Source: Bacteroidota bacterium (GTDB lineage Bacteria > Bacteroidota > Bacteroidia > AKYH767-A > 2013-40CM-41-45). Taken from it: a stretch of DNA of 64,000 nucleotides. Position numbers and translations under genes: made by a program. The notes under the pieces are model-generated. The model saw nothing but the letters and a program-made list of their open reading frames with translations. It was not told the DNA's origin and did not search any database. Positions 26,985-36,072 of this stretch are shown here, piece after piece. The stretch lies in assembly GCA_016720935.1 (NCBI GenBank), contig JADKJP010000004.1, positions 248,001 through 312,000 of the forward strand, given 5' to 3'. Position 1 is the first letter of the stretch. Every line of letters starts with the position of its first letter.

Positions 26985-29405
26985 GTGAAGTTATTCAAAC
27001 GGATTTTCTTTTTTTCTCTCGGGATCATATTGCTGCTGACCGGAATTGTCTGGATTTATCTTTGGACAACCAAGCCTGTTTATTCCGGCAACATTCCTGT
27101 TAAGGGAATGTCGCAACCTGTCGAAACCTATTTTGACTCGTATGGAATTCCTCACATCTACGGACAAAACGAAGAAGATGTGTTTCGTGCCCTGGGATAT
27201 ATCCAGGCACAGGACCGCTTGTTCCAGATGGAAATGCTGCGTCGCGTAAGCGCTGGACGTTTGTGTGAAATTTTTGGAAGCAGTCTGCTCGATGTAGACC
27301 GCTTTTTCAGGATGCTGGGAATCGCCCATCATGCCGAAGCTTCCGCTCAGCATTTTTCAAAAGACACCATCAGCTCAAGTCATCGCGCCGCACTTGCTTA
27401 CATCGAAGGCGTGAATGAATATCTTGAAAATGGAAAGACTCCTGTTGAATTTCAGTTACTCGGAATTCCGAAAGAAAAATTCACCGTAAAAGATTTATAT
27501 CTCATCGTTGATTTCATGTCTTTCAATTTTCAGATGGGATTCCGCACAGATCCGTTGATGAGCAGAATCCGAAAGAACTTCGGTGAAGATTACCTGAAAG
27601 ATCTTGCCCTTGGTTATGTTCCGGGTACGCTCACCGAGCCTGTACATTTCCCTCAGGATTCGATGTCAAAAATCAAAGACTCCACACTGATCAGCAGTAT
27701 TGACAAAGTAGAAGAATTGCTTCCTTTTAAAATCTGGATGGGCAGCAATGCCTGGGTCGTTTCCGCCAACCGATCATCTTCCGGAAAAGTGCTTTTCGCG
27801 AATGATACACACATTGGTCATCAGCAACCTGCTGTGTGGTATGAAGCGCATCTTGAATGTCCGGGATTCAGTTTCTACGGAAATTTTCTTGCCGGATTTC
27901 CATTCGCTCCGATCGGCCACAGTTTGCGTCACGCCTGGGGACTAACCATTTTTGAAAATGATGATTTGGATTTCTTTGTAGAAAAACCCGACTCCACCAA
28001 CCCCAATCGGATTTGGAGAAAAGATCGCTGGGAGGAGCTGAGTTCGCGCGAAGAAATCATACACGTAAAGGACAGTGCTGACATCCGTATCCTCTGCCGA
28101 AGTTCGGACCACGGACCAATCTGCAGTGATGTGATGAGCGATTTTAAAGACATCACAACTGCTCCTGTCGCAGCTTGCTGGTCATTTTTAAAAGAAGAAA
28201 ACAACCTGCTTGAAGCTACATATGATCTAGCGCATGCGACCAGCATGGAAAATTTCCGTGCAGCTGTGTCACAAATCGCTGCTCCCGGTTTGAATGTATT
28301 GTATGGAGATACAGAAAATAATATCGCCTGGTGGACCGCCGCGAAAATTGTCAATCGCCCGAAAAACGTCAACCCAAGTTTACTTTTGGATGGCTCTACG
28401 GGCAATGATGACTGGCTGGGTTATTATCCATTCTCCGCAAATCCCCGCTCGGAAAATCCTCCAAACGGCTATGTTTATTCTACAAACAACCAGCCGGATT
28501 CTGTAAACCACGTTTTGTATCCCGGATATTATTTACCGGAAGACCGAGCTGTGAGAGTAACGCAGTTCCTCAATTCAAGAGGTGTTTTTGATGTACATGC
28601 CTTTCAGCAACTGAATACGGATGTGATCAATCCTGTTGCTGCACAAAACGGAAAAAACCTGCTGATCTCTCTACCGGATGAAATACGCGCTTCCTCCACA
28701 GCAGCTGCATCCGCTGCGGCTATTCTTGAAAAATGGAATGGTTCACATCAGTTGGAAGACTGTGCTCCTACAATCTACTACCGCTGGTTATACGAAGTGC
28801 TTCACAGAACTTTCGCCGATGAAATGGGTGAAAAAGATTTTGAAGCCTTTCTCAAAACACATGTTGAAAAATGTTCAGTCGCTCCATTTCTGAAATTAAA
28901 TGAATCAGTGTGGTGGGACAATGTCAAAACCACCGACAAAAAAGAAAGTAAAAAAGAAATTGTAGGCGAAGCTTTTCTCGCTGCTGTTGGAGTATTAGTT
29001 GACAAGCTTGGTCCTGATCCGGAAAAGTGGGCATGGAAACGTGTGCACACACTGGAATTTGAACATCCTCTTGGAAAACAAAAACCGCTGGACCGTTTTT
29101 TTAATATCGGTCCTTTCCCTGAAATGGGTGGAATTGAAACTGTGAATAACCAAAGCTTCAATATGACCGCCGATTATCGTTGCAAAACAAATCTCGGTCC
29201 TGCTCTTCGCAGAATTCTCGACTTCTCGGATCCGGAACATGGCATCAGTATCAACCCGACAGGACAAAGTGGAAATTTCATGAGCGATCATTACGATGAT
29301 CAGTCGGCATTGTATGTACGCGGACTGTTTCGTGCGGAGCTGATGAATCGCGATGAAATTATTCGACAGGGTGGAGATGCATTGATGATGGAGCCGGTGA
29401 AATAA
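26985..29405 (+). CDS. Penicillin acylase-family N-terminal nucleophile hydrolase
   Basis: 806 residues with an N-terminal membrane anchor or signal (about 7-29). The alpha-chain part has GIPHIYGQNEEDVFRALGY and QDRLFQMEMLRR, both typical of the family. The predicted autocleavage site and nucleophile is Ser254 in MGSNAWVV, followed by the conserved NDTHIGHQQPAVWYEAHL. It belongs to the Ntn-hydrolase penicillin acylase/AHL acylase group, which cleaves amide bonds of acylated amines in the periplasm. Whether the substrate is a beta-lactam, an acyl-homoserine lactone or something else cannot be read. It starts with GTG, 30 bases after era. Confidence 0.9.
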   Translation: MKLFKRIFFFSLGIILLLTGIVWIYLWTTKPVYSGNIPVKGMSQPVETYFDSYGIPHIYGQNEEDVFRALGYIQAQDRLFQMEMLRRVSAGRLCEIFGSSLLDVDRFFRMLGIAHHAEASAQHFSKDTISSSHRAALAYIEGVNEYLENGKTPVEFQLLGIPKEKFTVKDLYLIVDFMSFNFQMGFRTDPLMSRIRKNFGEDYLKDLALGYVPGTLTEPVHFPQDSMSKIKDSTLISSIDKVEELLPFKIWMGSNAWVVSANRSSSGKVLFANDTHIGHQQPAVWYEAHLECPGFSFYGNFLAGFPFAPIGHSLRHAWGLTIFENDDLDFFVEKPDSTNPNRIWRKDRWEELSSREEIIHVKDSADIRILCRSSDHGPICSDVMSDFKDITTAPVAACWSFLKEENNLLEATYDLAHATSMENFRAAVSQIAAPGLNVLYGDTENNIAWWTAAKIVNRPKNVNPSLLLDGSTGNDDWLGYYPFSANPRSENPPNGYVYSTNNQPDSVNHVLYPGYYLPEDRAVRVTQFLNSRGVFDVHAFQQLNTDVINPVAAQNGKNLLISLPDEIRASSTAAASAAAILEKWNGSHQLEDCAPTIYYRWLYEVLHRTFADEMGEKDFEAFLKTHVEKCSVAPFLKLNESVWWDNVKTTDKKESKKEIVGEAFLAAVGVLVDKLGPDPEKWAWKRVHTLEFEHPLGKQKPLDRFFNIGPFPEMGGIETVNNQSFNMTADYRCKTNLGPALRRILDFSDPEHGISINPTGQSGNFMSDHYDDQSALYVRGLFRAELMNRDEIIRQGGDALMMEPVK

Positions 29406-29554
29406 TCTCGTATTGTAAAGCGGCTGTTTCCAGTTTCATTTCGAAACTGATTGAACCCTGTAAGTAGTCAATCCATTGGATCTTGCAGTCACAATACAAT
29501 TTCCCAAAAGCAGCTATTTTCCACTATTTCCCCGTTTCTGCCTAAACGAATTGC

Positions 29555-29584
29555 TTTGTAATTTCGCCTGCAGTACTACCTTTG
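29555..29584 (+). promoter_or_regulatory. Promoter for tRNA-Arg
   Basis: TTTG (29555-29558), an 18-base spacer and TACCTTTG (29577-29584) match the Bacteroidota promoter consensus. The tRNA begins 17 bases downstream. Confidence 0.75.
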
Positions 29585-29600
29585 CACGGCCAAAAAAACT

Positions 29601-29672
29601 GGTCTCATAGTACAACGGATAGTACGTGGGCCTCCGAAGCCTGAGATCTAGGTTCGATTCCTAGTGAGACCG
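29601..29672 (+). tRNA. tRNA-Arg (anticodon CCG)
   Basis: The acceptor stem ggtctca/tgagacc pairs fully. The anticodon stem tgggc/gcctg, with two wobble pairs, encloses the loop ctccgaa with anticodon CCG. The T arm is ctagg-ttcgatt-cctag and the discriminator is G. CCA is not encoded. Confidence 0.95.
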
Positions 29673-29682
29673 CAATAAAAAA

Positions 29683-29714
29683 GCGATGTAGACTTTTTCT
29701 GCATCGCTTTTTTT
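29683..29714 (+). terminator. Terminator of tRNA-Arg
   Basis: The stem gcgatgtaga/tctgcatcgc (29683-29692 with 29698-29707) is followed by a run of seven T. An A-rich stretch precedes the stem. Confidence 0.85.
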
Positions 29715-29728
29715 ATTTGAAAAAAATA

Positions 29729-30850
29729 TCAGTTCAGAGTTTCTCTCTCCCGCAAACTGAACAACAAAGCTTTTTTTCCTTTGTGTTGAATAAAGCTTGC
29801 CCGGAGGTCAACGGGAATTTCTTTGCCGTCTTTCATCCAGATAAATGCACTGTATTTATCAATTTCTCCGGAATAGAATTTTCTGTGGACATCCATAATT
29901 TCCGCCCTTTTGTTTTCAGGAACAAGTTCGAGCATATTCTTACCAACCAGTTCCGGCAAATCTAAACCCTGGAGTTGAGCTGCTCGAATATTGGCTTCCA
30001 GAATCACACCATCCGCGTCTTCGATAAACATGGCTTCCGGACTGAGATCAAAAATCTGTCTGAACCTGGATTCAGATTCCCTTATTCTTTCATCGGCCTT
30101 GAGCAATTTGGTATAGTCAAATGCAAAAGCCCCAACAAACACCTTTCCGTTGGATTGTGGCAATGGAAATTTGTGAACGATCCAATCCCGCTGCACACCA
30201 TCAGGAGTGGTCATGTTATAAATATATTCAACCGTCTTACCGTAATCAAGAGCGAGTTTATCGGTATCACTGATTTCTTCTTTTGCAGCGAGAAATAATT
30301 CTTTGTACGATTTGCCCAGGACTTCAGACGACAATTTTCCACTCATGGTCTCGAAGCCGGAATTGACAAATACGTATTTGCCTTGTCCGTCACGAATCCA
30401 GGCTGCACCGGGAGCATTATGCATGAATATCCGGAAACGCTCCTCGCTTTCTTCCAACTGTAACTCAAAAGATTTCCGTTCTGAAATATCCCGGAGCTGA
30501 ACCATGATACCGTTAACTTGCGGAATATTGATCATGTTGTTAAAAATGCACTCCATCCAAACGTATTCCTTGTGCGCATTTAACACCCTGTAATCCGCTG
30601 TGACCCGATTGCCCGGATAAACCAGCAAGACGGACTGACGTAATTTAGCAGTATGGTGATCCGCCGGATGAATAAAGTCCAGAGCAGATTTACCTACCAG
30701 TTCCCTGGGATCATATCCAAATAATTTGCCTACAGTTACACTCGCGTAGAGGACAATTCCCTGTTCATCGACCACAAAAAAAGCATCCGTCCGATGCTCT
30801 ATCAGCTTCTCGAAATACTCCTGTTTCTGCATATGCCTCGAAATGGTCAT
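29729..30850 (-). CDS. Three-PAS-domain protein without an output domain
   Basis: 373 residues. Three PAS domains lie in tandem: about 10-120 (DAFFVVDEQGIVLYAS, ending VQLRDISERK), about 130-255 (RIFMHNAPGAAWIRDGQGKY) and about 260-370 (RQIFDLSPEAMFIEDADGVI). The protein ends right after the third PAS (ALLFSLRERETLN). No histidine kinase, GGDEF, HTH or other effector domain follows, and no membrane segment is seen. It is presumably a soluble sensor that signals through protein contacts, or a relic of a larger sensor kinase. The ATG at codon 7 is an alternative start. Confidence 0.85.
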   Translation of the reverse strand: MTISRHMQKQEYFEKLIEHRTDAFFVVDEQGIVLYASVTVGKLFGYDPRELVGKSALDFIHPADHHTAKLRQSVLLVYPGNRVTADYRVLNAHKEYVWMECIFNNMINIPQVNGIMVQLRDISERKSFELQLEESEERFRIFMHNAPGAAWIRDGQGKYVFVNSGFETMSGKLSSEVLGKSYKELFLAAKEEISDTDKLALDYGKTVEYIYNMTTPDGVQRDWIVHKFPLPQSNGKVFVGAFAFDYTKLLKADERIRESESRFRQIFDLSPEAMFIEDADGVILEANIRAAQLQGLDLPELVGKNMLELVPENKRAEIMDVHRKFYSGEIDKYSAFIWMKDGKEIPVDLRASFIQHKGKKALLFSLRERETLN

Positions 30851-30976
30851 TGTTCTTGTACTAATGTTTATTTATTGTTAACGGGGGCTAAAAAAACGAT
30901 TTTTTTTGGGATAATAGATGAATAATCAGTGATATCTCAGCATTATTTTCATAGTTGAAACAATCTACTTACTGGA

Positions 30977-31008
30977 TTGTTTACAAAGGGTTCTAAGAAC
31001 TATCTTTA
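30977..31008 (+). promoter_or_regulatory. Promoter of the carotenoid operon, possibly leaderless
   Basis: TTG (30977-30979), a 21-base spacer and TATCTTTA (31001-31008, one mismatch to TAnnTTTG) lie directly before crtZ. The ATG at 31014 is six bases after the box, so the transcript may start at or next to the start codon. Confidence 0.5.
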
Positions 31009-31013
31009 CAGGA

Positions 31014-31463
31014 ATGGAATCCAATCTGATTATCAATATTTTAGCATTTATCATCACTTATCTTCTCATGGAAGGTGTTGCCTGGACTACACACAAGTAT
31101 GTGATGCACGGCTTTCTGTGGTCCCTACACGAATCTCATCACCGTCCGCATAAAGGTATTTTTGAAAAAAATGACTTCTTTTTCCTCATGTATGCGTCTA
31201 TCGCGATGGTACTGATGTATTTCGGATATGAAAATCTGGACTATCGTTTCTGGATGGGTATAGGTGTAACTGCCTATGGATTTACTTATTTCCTCCTGCA
31301 CGATGTGTTCATCCACCGAAGAGCAAAATGGCTGGAAAAAATCAACTCACGTTATTTTCAGGCGATGCGTAAGGCACACAAGGTTCATCATAAAACTTTG
31401 GGCAAAGAAGGTGCGGAAGAATTCGGGCTTTTACTTTTCAAACGCCGTCACTGGCGTTCCTGA
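31014..31463 (+). CDS. crtZ: Beta-carotene hydroxylase
   Basis: 149 residues, a membrane di-iron hydroxylase of the fatty-acid-hydroxylase superfamily. The histidine clusters are H27-x4-H32 (HKYVMH), H39-x-x-H42-H43 (HESHH), then HR-R and HKVHH near the C-terminus. The family adds hydroxyls to the beta-ionone rings, converting beta-carotene to zeaxanthin. It is the first gene of a same-strand operon with crtI, crtB, an unknown gene, a lycopene cyclase and ispH. Confidence 0.92.
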   Translation: MESNLIINILAFIITYLLMEGVAWTTHKYVMHGFLWSLHESHHRPHKGIFEKNDFFFLMYASIAMVLMYFGYENLDYRFWMGIGVTAYGFTYFLLHDVFIHRRAKWLEKINSRYFQAMRKAHKVHHKTLGKEGAEEFGLLLFKRRHWRS

Positions 31464-31522
31464 TTTTTTCTCCGTAAAAAAATCCCCCTCAAAGATTTTA
31501 TTTGAATAATTGAAAGGCTAAG

Positions 31523-33004
31523 ATGTCAAAGAAAGTATTAATTATAGGAACGGGACTTGGAGCATTGTCAACCGCGCTCAGGTTATCCTCCAAAGGATAT
31601 AAAGTTGAGATGGTAGAAAAATACCATCGCGCCGGTGGACGTTTAAACCTTCTTGAAAAGGATGGGTTTACATTCGACATGGGTCCTTCCTTTTTTAGCA
31701 TGAGTTATGAATTTGACGAACTGTTCCGTTCATGCAATGTTCCCAATCCTCTTGAACTGGAAGCACTGGATCCGGTATACTCTGTAAGGTTCGCAAATCG
31801 TGAGAATCCATTCTACATTTACAAAGACCTCGCGAAACTGGCCAATGAATTCAAAGATCTCGAAGTAGATTTTGAAATCAAAATGCGTGCTTACCTCGAC
31901 GCAGCAAAACGAATGTTCCACGATACGGAAGACATTGTGATCCGGAAAAATTTCAATTCTCGTCTGGATTACCTGATGAAGCTCACCCGGGTTCCTCTAA
32001 AACACAGTCCAAAGATGTTCCGTTCCATGTGGACGGAACTCAGCAATACTTTTCAATCAGAAGAAGTACGAGTGATTTTTTCACTGGTTGCATTTTTTCT
32101 GGGCTCCACACCTTTTCAAACTCCTGCAGTTTATAGTTTACTCAGCTATACAGAACTCGAACACGACGGCTACTGGAATGTAAAAGGTGGAATGTACCGC
32201 ATTGTCGAAGAACTTTTACGTCTGATTAAAGAACGTGGCGTAACCATTCATTACAATACTGAAATCACATCTGTTCAAACAAGCAATGGAATGATCCGTT
32301 GTTTTGTGGATGCAAAAGGAAAAGAATGGGACGCTGATATTTATGTCGCTAACAGTGACGCGGCAAGTTTCCGGGGTAAAATTCTGAAACGTGAAAAATT
32401 CACCACCGAAAAACTGGATGCGATGGAATGGACGCTTGCACCATTCACAATATACTTAGGTATAAAAGGAAAAATTCCAAACCTCATTCATCACAACTAT
32501 TTTCTTGGAAGTAATTTCAAGGATTACGCGGATACAATTTTCAAAACTTCCGTCACACCCGAAAAACCATATTACTACGTGAATGTAAGCAGCAAATCCA
32601 ACCCGGAATCAGCTCCGGAAGGTTGTGAAAACCTCTTCATTCTCTGTCCCGTACCTGATCTGCGTCACAAACCCGAATGGAAGGATGCTGATCAATTTGC
32701 CAATGTAATTCTGGAGGACTTGTCGTCGCGAATCGGTTATGATCTGAAGGCGACAACACTTACTAAAACGATTCTCACTCCGACAGACTGGCAAAATCAG
32801 TTTAATCTTTACCAGGGCAGCGGGCTTGGACTCGCGCATGGATTGAACCAGGTAGGTGGCTGGAGACCTTCCAATAAAGATGAAAAATTCAGTAACTTGT
32901 TCTACGTTGGCGCTTCGACAACACCCGGAACAGGTCTGCCTATGGTTGTCATCGGATCCAAACTTGTCCTTGAACGCATCGAACATGAATATGGAACTCT
33001 ATAA
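31523..33004 (+). CDS. crtI: Phytoene desaturase
   Basis: 493 residues. The N-terminal FAD-binding motif is IIGTGLGALSTALRL with VEKYHRAGGR, and the C-terminal segment NLFYVGASTTPGTGLPMVV is typical of CrtI. It introduces the double bonds that turn phytoene into lycopene. The last codons overlap crtB, indicating coupled translation. Confidence 0.94.
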   Translation: MSKKVLIIGTGLGALSTALRLSSKGYKVEMVEKYHRAGGRLNLLEKDGFTFDMGPSFFSMSYEFDELFRSCNVPNPLELEALDPVYSVRFANRENPFYIYKDLAKLANEFKDLEVDFEIKMRAYLDAAKRMFHDTEDIVIRKNFNSRLDYLMKLTRVPLKHSPKMFRSMWTELSNTFQSEEVRVIFSLVAFFLGSTPFQTPAVYSLLSYTELEHDGYWNVKGGMYRIVEELLRLIKERGVTIHYNTEITSVQTSNGMIRCFVDAKGKEWDADIYVANSDAASFRGKILKREKFTTEKLDAMEWTLAPFTIYLGIKGKIPNLIHHNYFLGSNFKDYADTIFKTSVTPEKPYYYVNVSSKSNPESAPEGCENLFILCPVPDLRHKPEWKDADQFANVILEDLSSRIGYDLKATTLTKTILTPTDWQNQFNLYQGSGLGLAHGLNQVGGWRPSNKDEKFSNLFYVGASTTPGTGLPMVVIGSKLVLERIEHEYGTL

Positions 33005-33824
33005 TCAGATCAGCTACAAAGCGGGTAAGGTGATCACGAAGGATTACAGTACGTCCTTTTCTCTCGGCATTCGGATGCTGGACAGAAAGTTTCATGATCC
33101 TATTTACGCCATCTACGCTTTCGTGCGTGTCGCTGATGAAATCGTTGATTCCTTTTATCAGTGCGACCAGGCTGCAATACTGCGTAAATTCATTGAAGCT
33201 ACAGATGACGCTTTGAAATGCAGACTGAGTACAAATCCCGTGCTGCATGCCTTCCAGGATGTTGTTCACCGCTACTCCATTGAAAGACCGTTGATCGATG
33301 CCTTTCTTCACAGCATGGAAATGGATTTATCCGAAAAGAAACACGAAGAAAATTCGTATTCGGAATATATATACGGAAGCGCTGAAGTCGTTGGACTGAT
33401 GTGCCTGAGAGTGTTTTGCGAGAATGATGCTGATCTTTACGATCGCCTGCTCGGACCCGCACGAAAACTAGGCGCGGCATTTCAGAAAGTCAATTTTCTG
33501 AGAGACATGAAAAGCGATTACAGCGATCGTGGGCGTATTTATTTTCCCGGAATTGATTTTGAAAAATTCGACAATGAGAGTAAAAAGCTGATTGAAGCCG
33601 ACATACAAAAAGATTTTGATGACAGCCTCGAAGGGATCCGTGCTTTGCCACAAGGTTCACGACTGGGAGTGACCATTGCCTATATCTACTATCGTGCTCT
33701 TTTCCGTAAAATCAAAATGGCTTCAGCTGCCACCGTGCAACAACAACGCATCCGAGTTCCTGATTCACAAAAACTATTTTTGTTGTTGAAAACCTGGTTC
33801 CGATACAAACTCAACCTGATCTGA
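32991..33824 (+). CDS. crtB: Phytoene synthase
   Basis: 277 residues from the ATG at 32991 (an ATG at 32985 is equally possible). It overlaps crtI by 14 bases. The frame is open further upstream inside crtI, but that part is not family-like. Motifs: RVADEIVDSF (first Asp-rich motif, Mg2+/diphosphate binding) and NFLRDMKSDYSDRGRIYFP (second Asp-rich motif). It condenses two geranylgeranyl diphosphates to phytoene. The stop TGA is directly followed by the TTG start of the next gene. Confidence 0.94.
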   Translation: MELYNQISYKAGKVITKDYSTSFSLGIRMLDRKFHDPIYAIYAFVRVADEIVDSFYQCDQAAILRKFIEATDDALKCRLSTNPVLHAFQDVVHRYSIERPLIDAFLHSMEMDLSEKKHEENSYSEYIYGSAEVVGLMCLRVFCENDADLYDRLLGPARKLGAAFQKVNFLRDMKSDYSDRGRIYFPGIDFEKFDNESKKLIEADIQKDFDDSLEGIRALPQGSRLGVTIAYIYYRALFRKIKMASAATVQQQRIRVPDSQKLFLLLKTWFRYKLNLI

Positions 33825-34328
33825 TTGAAACATCTGTTGCTATATCTCTGCGGTTTCCTGATTTCATTTCAGGTTTCAGGAGCTCATCTCTCGGTGGATG
33901 CGGTCAGAGCCGCCTTTGTTCAGTCAGCAAATGACGAAGATAAAACAGAGCAATTACTCAGCGACCTGAGTGGTAACCTGTCAGATCCTCTACTCATTGC
34001 TTACCGTGCCGGAACAGAAGCCCTCATGGGAAAGTTCTCTTCGATTCCCTGGACCAAGTATTCCTATTGCAAACAAGCCATGAAATCTTTTCAGGATGCA
34101 GTTTCAAAAGATCCTTCGAATATCGAAATACGTTATCTCAGAATTGCCGTTCAGGCAAACCTTCCCTCCTTTCTCAACATGAGTGAAAATATTGAGGAAG
34201 ACAAAAAAGTCATCATTAAAAATATACAGACATCGTCAGACATTTCACTGAATAAAAAAATCGCGGCGCTTTTGCTTGACAAAGTTTCCTGTTCAGAAGC
34301 AGAAAAAAGTATTCTTCGAAAATACTAA
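33825..34328 (+). CDS. Unknown secreted protein inside the carotenoid operon
   Basis: 167 residues. The TTG at 33825 directly abuts the crtB stop; the signal peptide (LLLYLCGFLISFQVSGA) begins right there, which supports this start. The mature part is helical with weak TPR-like character (YRAGTEALMGKFSSIPWTKY, then KQAMKSFQDAVSKDPSNIEI). I do not recognise a family. Position between crtB and the cyclase gene suggests a role linked to the carotenoid pathway or envelope, but no catalytic motif is visible. Confidence 0.7.
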   Translation: MKHLLLYLCGFLISFQVSGAHLSVDAVRAAFVQSANDEDKTEQLLSDLSGNLSDPLLIAYRAGTEALMGKFSSIPWTKYSYCKQAMKSFQDAVSKDPSNIEIRYLRIAVQANLPSFLNMSENIEEDKKVIIKNIQTSSDISLNKKIAALLLDKVSCSEAEKSILRKY

Positions 34329-34380
34329 ACCGACGTGTTGCCAGAAGGACACGCATTATAGATTTACCGGACTGAAATCA

Positions 34381-35061
34381 ATGTACACCTATCTCCTCAT
34401 TAACATTTTTTCAATCAGCGTACCCCTTCTTTTCTCTTTTGAAAAAAGACTGGCCTTTTACAAAAAATGGAAAGCCCTGTTTCCGGCTATTCTGATCACC
34501 GGCGTGTTTTTTGTCATTTGGGACCATTACCTGACAGTTTGGAATGTCTGGAGTTTTAATCCCAAATACCTCACAGGCATCAATATCTGGGGACTTCCGA
34601 TTGAGGAGTGGATGTTTTTCTTCACCATTCCCTATTCCTGTGTTTTTATCTATGAAAGCCTGAATATTCTTCTGAAAAAGGATCCATTTCAACGCTTTTC
34701 AAAAAACATTTCCATCACTCTGATTGTTATCCTTTCCGTTACAGCATTGTGCAATACAGACAAAAGCTACACCGGTATCAAATTATCTCTTACCGCGCTG
34801 ATGCTGCTGTTTGTAGTCATCCGGAATTTTCCATTTATGGGGAAATTCTATCGTGCATACCTGGTGAGTCTCATTCCATTCTTCATCGTGAATGGAATCC
34901 TGACCAGTCTGCCGGTTGTGATTTACAACGATAGTGAAAATCTCGGTATCCGGATCTTCACCATTCCGATTGAAGACACGATGTACAGCCTGTTGCTGCT
35001 CCTGATGAATATTGTTTTGTTTGAATACTTCAAAAATGAAAAATCTCCGCGTCACCATTGA
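34381..35061 (+). CDS. Lycopene beta-cyclase, CrtYc/CrtYd-fused type
   Basis: 226 residues from the ATG at 34381; earlier in-frame codons overlap the preceding gene. It contains about six membrane helices in two similar halves, each with the P-x-E-(E/D) motif of the heterodimeric-type cyclase family: LPIEEWMFF in the first half and IPIEDTMYSL in the second. In Actinobacteria these halves are separate CrtYc and CrtYd proteins; in Bacteroidota they are fused. It cyclises lycopene to beta-carotene. It overlaps ispH by 26 bases. Confidence 0.88.
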   Translation: MYTYLLINIFSISVPLLFSFEKRLAFYKKWKALFPAILITGVFFVIWDHYLTVWNVWSFNPKYLTGINIWGLPIEEWMFFFTIPYSCVFIYESLNILLKKDPFQRFSKNISITLIVILSVTALCNTDKSYTGIKLSLTALMLLFVVIRNFPFMGKFYRAYLVSLIPFFIVNGILTSLPVVIYNDSENLGIRIFTIPIEDTMYSLLLLLMNIVLFEYFKNEKSPRHH

Positions 35062-35881
35062 TACAAATTCAGGCTTTTGCTTTGGAGTGGTGTATGCAAT
35101 CAAATTAGCTGAGGAAATTCTGAATGAGCACGGGCAGTTATTTTGCCTTGGTGATATCGTTCACAATGACGCTGAGATAGACCGTCTGAAGAAAAAAGGT
35201 TTACAAATCATCAGTCATGATGAGCTGAAAAACCTCCGCGATGTACAGGTACTCATTCGTGCGCATGGAGAACCGCCTTCCACCTACCAACTGGCTTTAG
35301 AGAACAACCTTACTTTGATTGACGCTTCCTGTCCGGTTGTACTCAAACTTCAAAACCGTGTAAAGCAAACTGCGGACGAAGACAAAAATATTTTTATCTA
35401 TGGTAAAAGAGGACATGCGGAAGTAGAAGGGCTGATCGGACAAGTAGGAAAAGATGTGACTGTATTTTCAGATATCAATGAATTGAACTGGGAAAAAGTC
35501 CCTTCACGCATTTCACTGTACAGTCAGACTACAAAAAGCACTGAAAAATTTTACTCTATTTATGATCAGTTCATCGAGAAAGGCATCGATGTAGAGTTGA
35601 ATGACACTACCTGCAGACAGGTCTCCAACCGCGATTTACAGCTCCGGGAATTTGCATTGGCCTATGATGTCATCATTTTCGTTTCAGGCCTTAAATCGTC
35701 CAATGGAAACGTTTTGTACAATGTCTGCAAAACCTTTAATCCCCGCACACATTTTATCAGTACGGTCGGTGAAATTAAAAATGAATGGTTTGAAAACAAC
35801 AACTCCGTAGGCATTTGCGGCGCCACTTCTACTCCTATGTGGTTGATGGAGGAGGTTCGGGAAATCGTTAGCGGGTTCTGA
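35036..35881 (+). CDS. ispH: 4-hydroxy-3-methylbut-2-enyl diphosphate reductase
   Basis: 281 residues from the ATG at 35036; the frame is open from 35012 but the family begins at MKNLRVTID. The three iron-sulfur ligand cysteines are C15 (GFCFGV), C99 (ASCPVV) and C193 (TTCRQVSNRD). It performs the last step of the MEP pathway, making IPP and DMAPP, the precursors of the carotenoids encoded upstream. Overlap with the cyclase gene indicates translational coupling. Confidence 0.95.
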   Translation: MKNLRVTIDTNSGFCFGVVYAIKLAEEILNEHGQLFCLGDIVHNDAEIDRLKKKGLQIISHDELKNLRDVQVLIRAHGEPPSTYQLALENNLTLIDASCPVVLKLQNRVKQTADEDKNIFIYGKRGHAEVEGLIGQVGKDVTVFSDINELNWEKVPSRISLYSQTTKSTEKFYSIYDQFIEKGIDVELNDTTCRQVSNRDLQLREFALAYDVIIFVSGLKSSNGNVLYNVCKTFNPRTHFISTVGEIKNEWFENNNSVGICGATSTPMWLMEEVREIVSGF

Positions 35882-35940
35882 GTTCCGGGTTCCGGGTTAG
35901 TTCAAGGTTAGCTTGAGATTGAGTTTAGTTCAAGGTTCTG
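35872..35940. repeat. gggttc/aaggtt word array after ispH
   Basis: The words gggttctgagttccgggttc, cgggttag, ttcaaggttag and tagttcaaggttc are related to the array at 15067-15157. It begins inside the last codons of ispH. Confidence 0.65.
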
Positions 35941-35950
35941 ATTCAACATC

Positions 35951-36017
35951 ACTAACCTCTAACACTAAACAACTAACAACTAACAACTAAGCACTAAGCA
36001 CCAACCACCAACCACCA
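35951..36017. repeat. Heptad-word array between ispH and gldN
   Basis: The words ctaacct, ctaacac, ctaaaca, actaaca, ctaagca, ccaacca and ccaacca run head to tail up to the terminator at 36018. Here the array lies between the 3' ends of two convergent genes, so it cannot be a leader. Confidence 0.8.
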
Positions 36018-36056
36018 AAAAAAAAGCCCGACTGAAAAAATCAGCCGGGCCTTTTT
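36016..36056. terminator. Bidirectional terminator between ispH and gldN
   Basis: The stem gcccgactga/tcagccgggc (one bulge; 36026-36050) has an A run on the left and a T run on the right, so it can end transcription from both convergent operons. Confidence 0.85.
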
Positions 36057-36072
36057 AGTGTTGAATGGGTTT

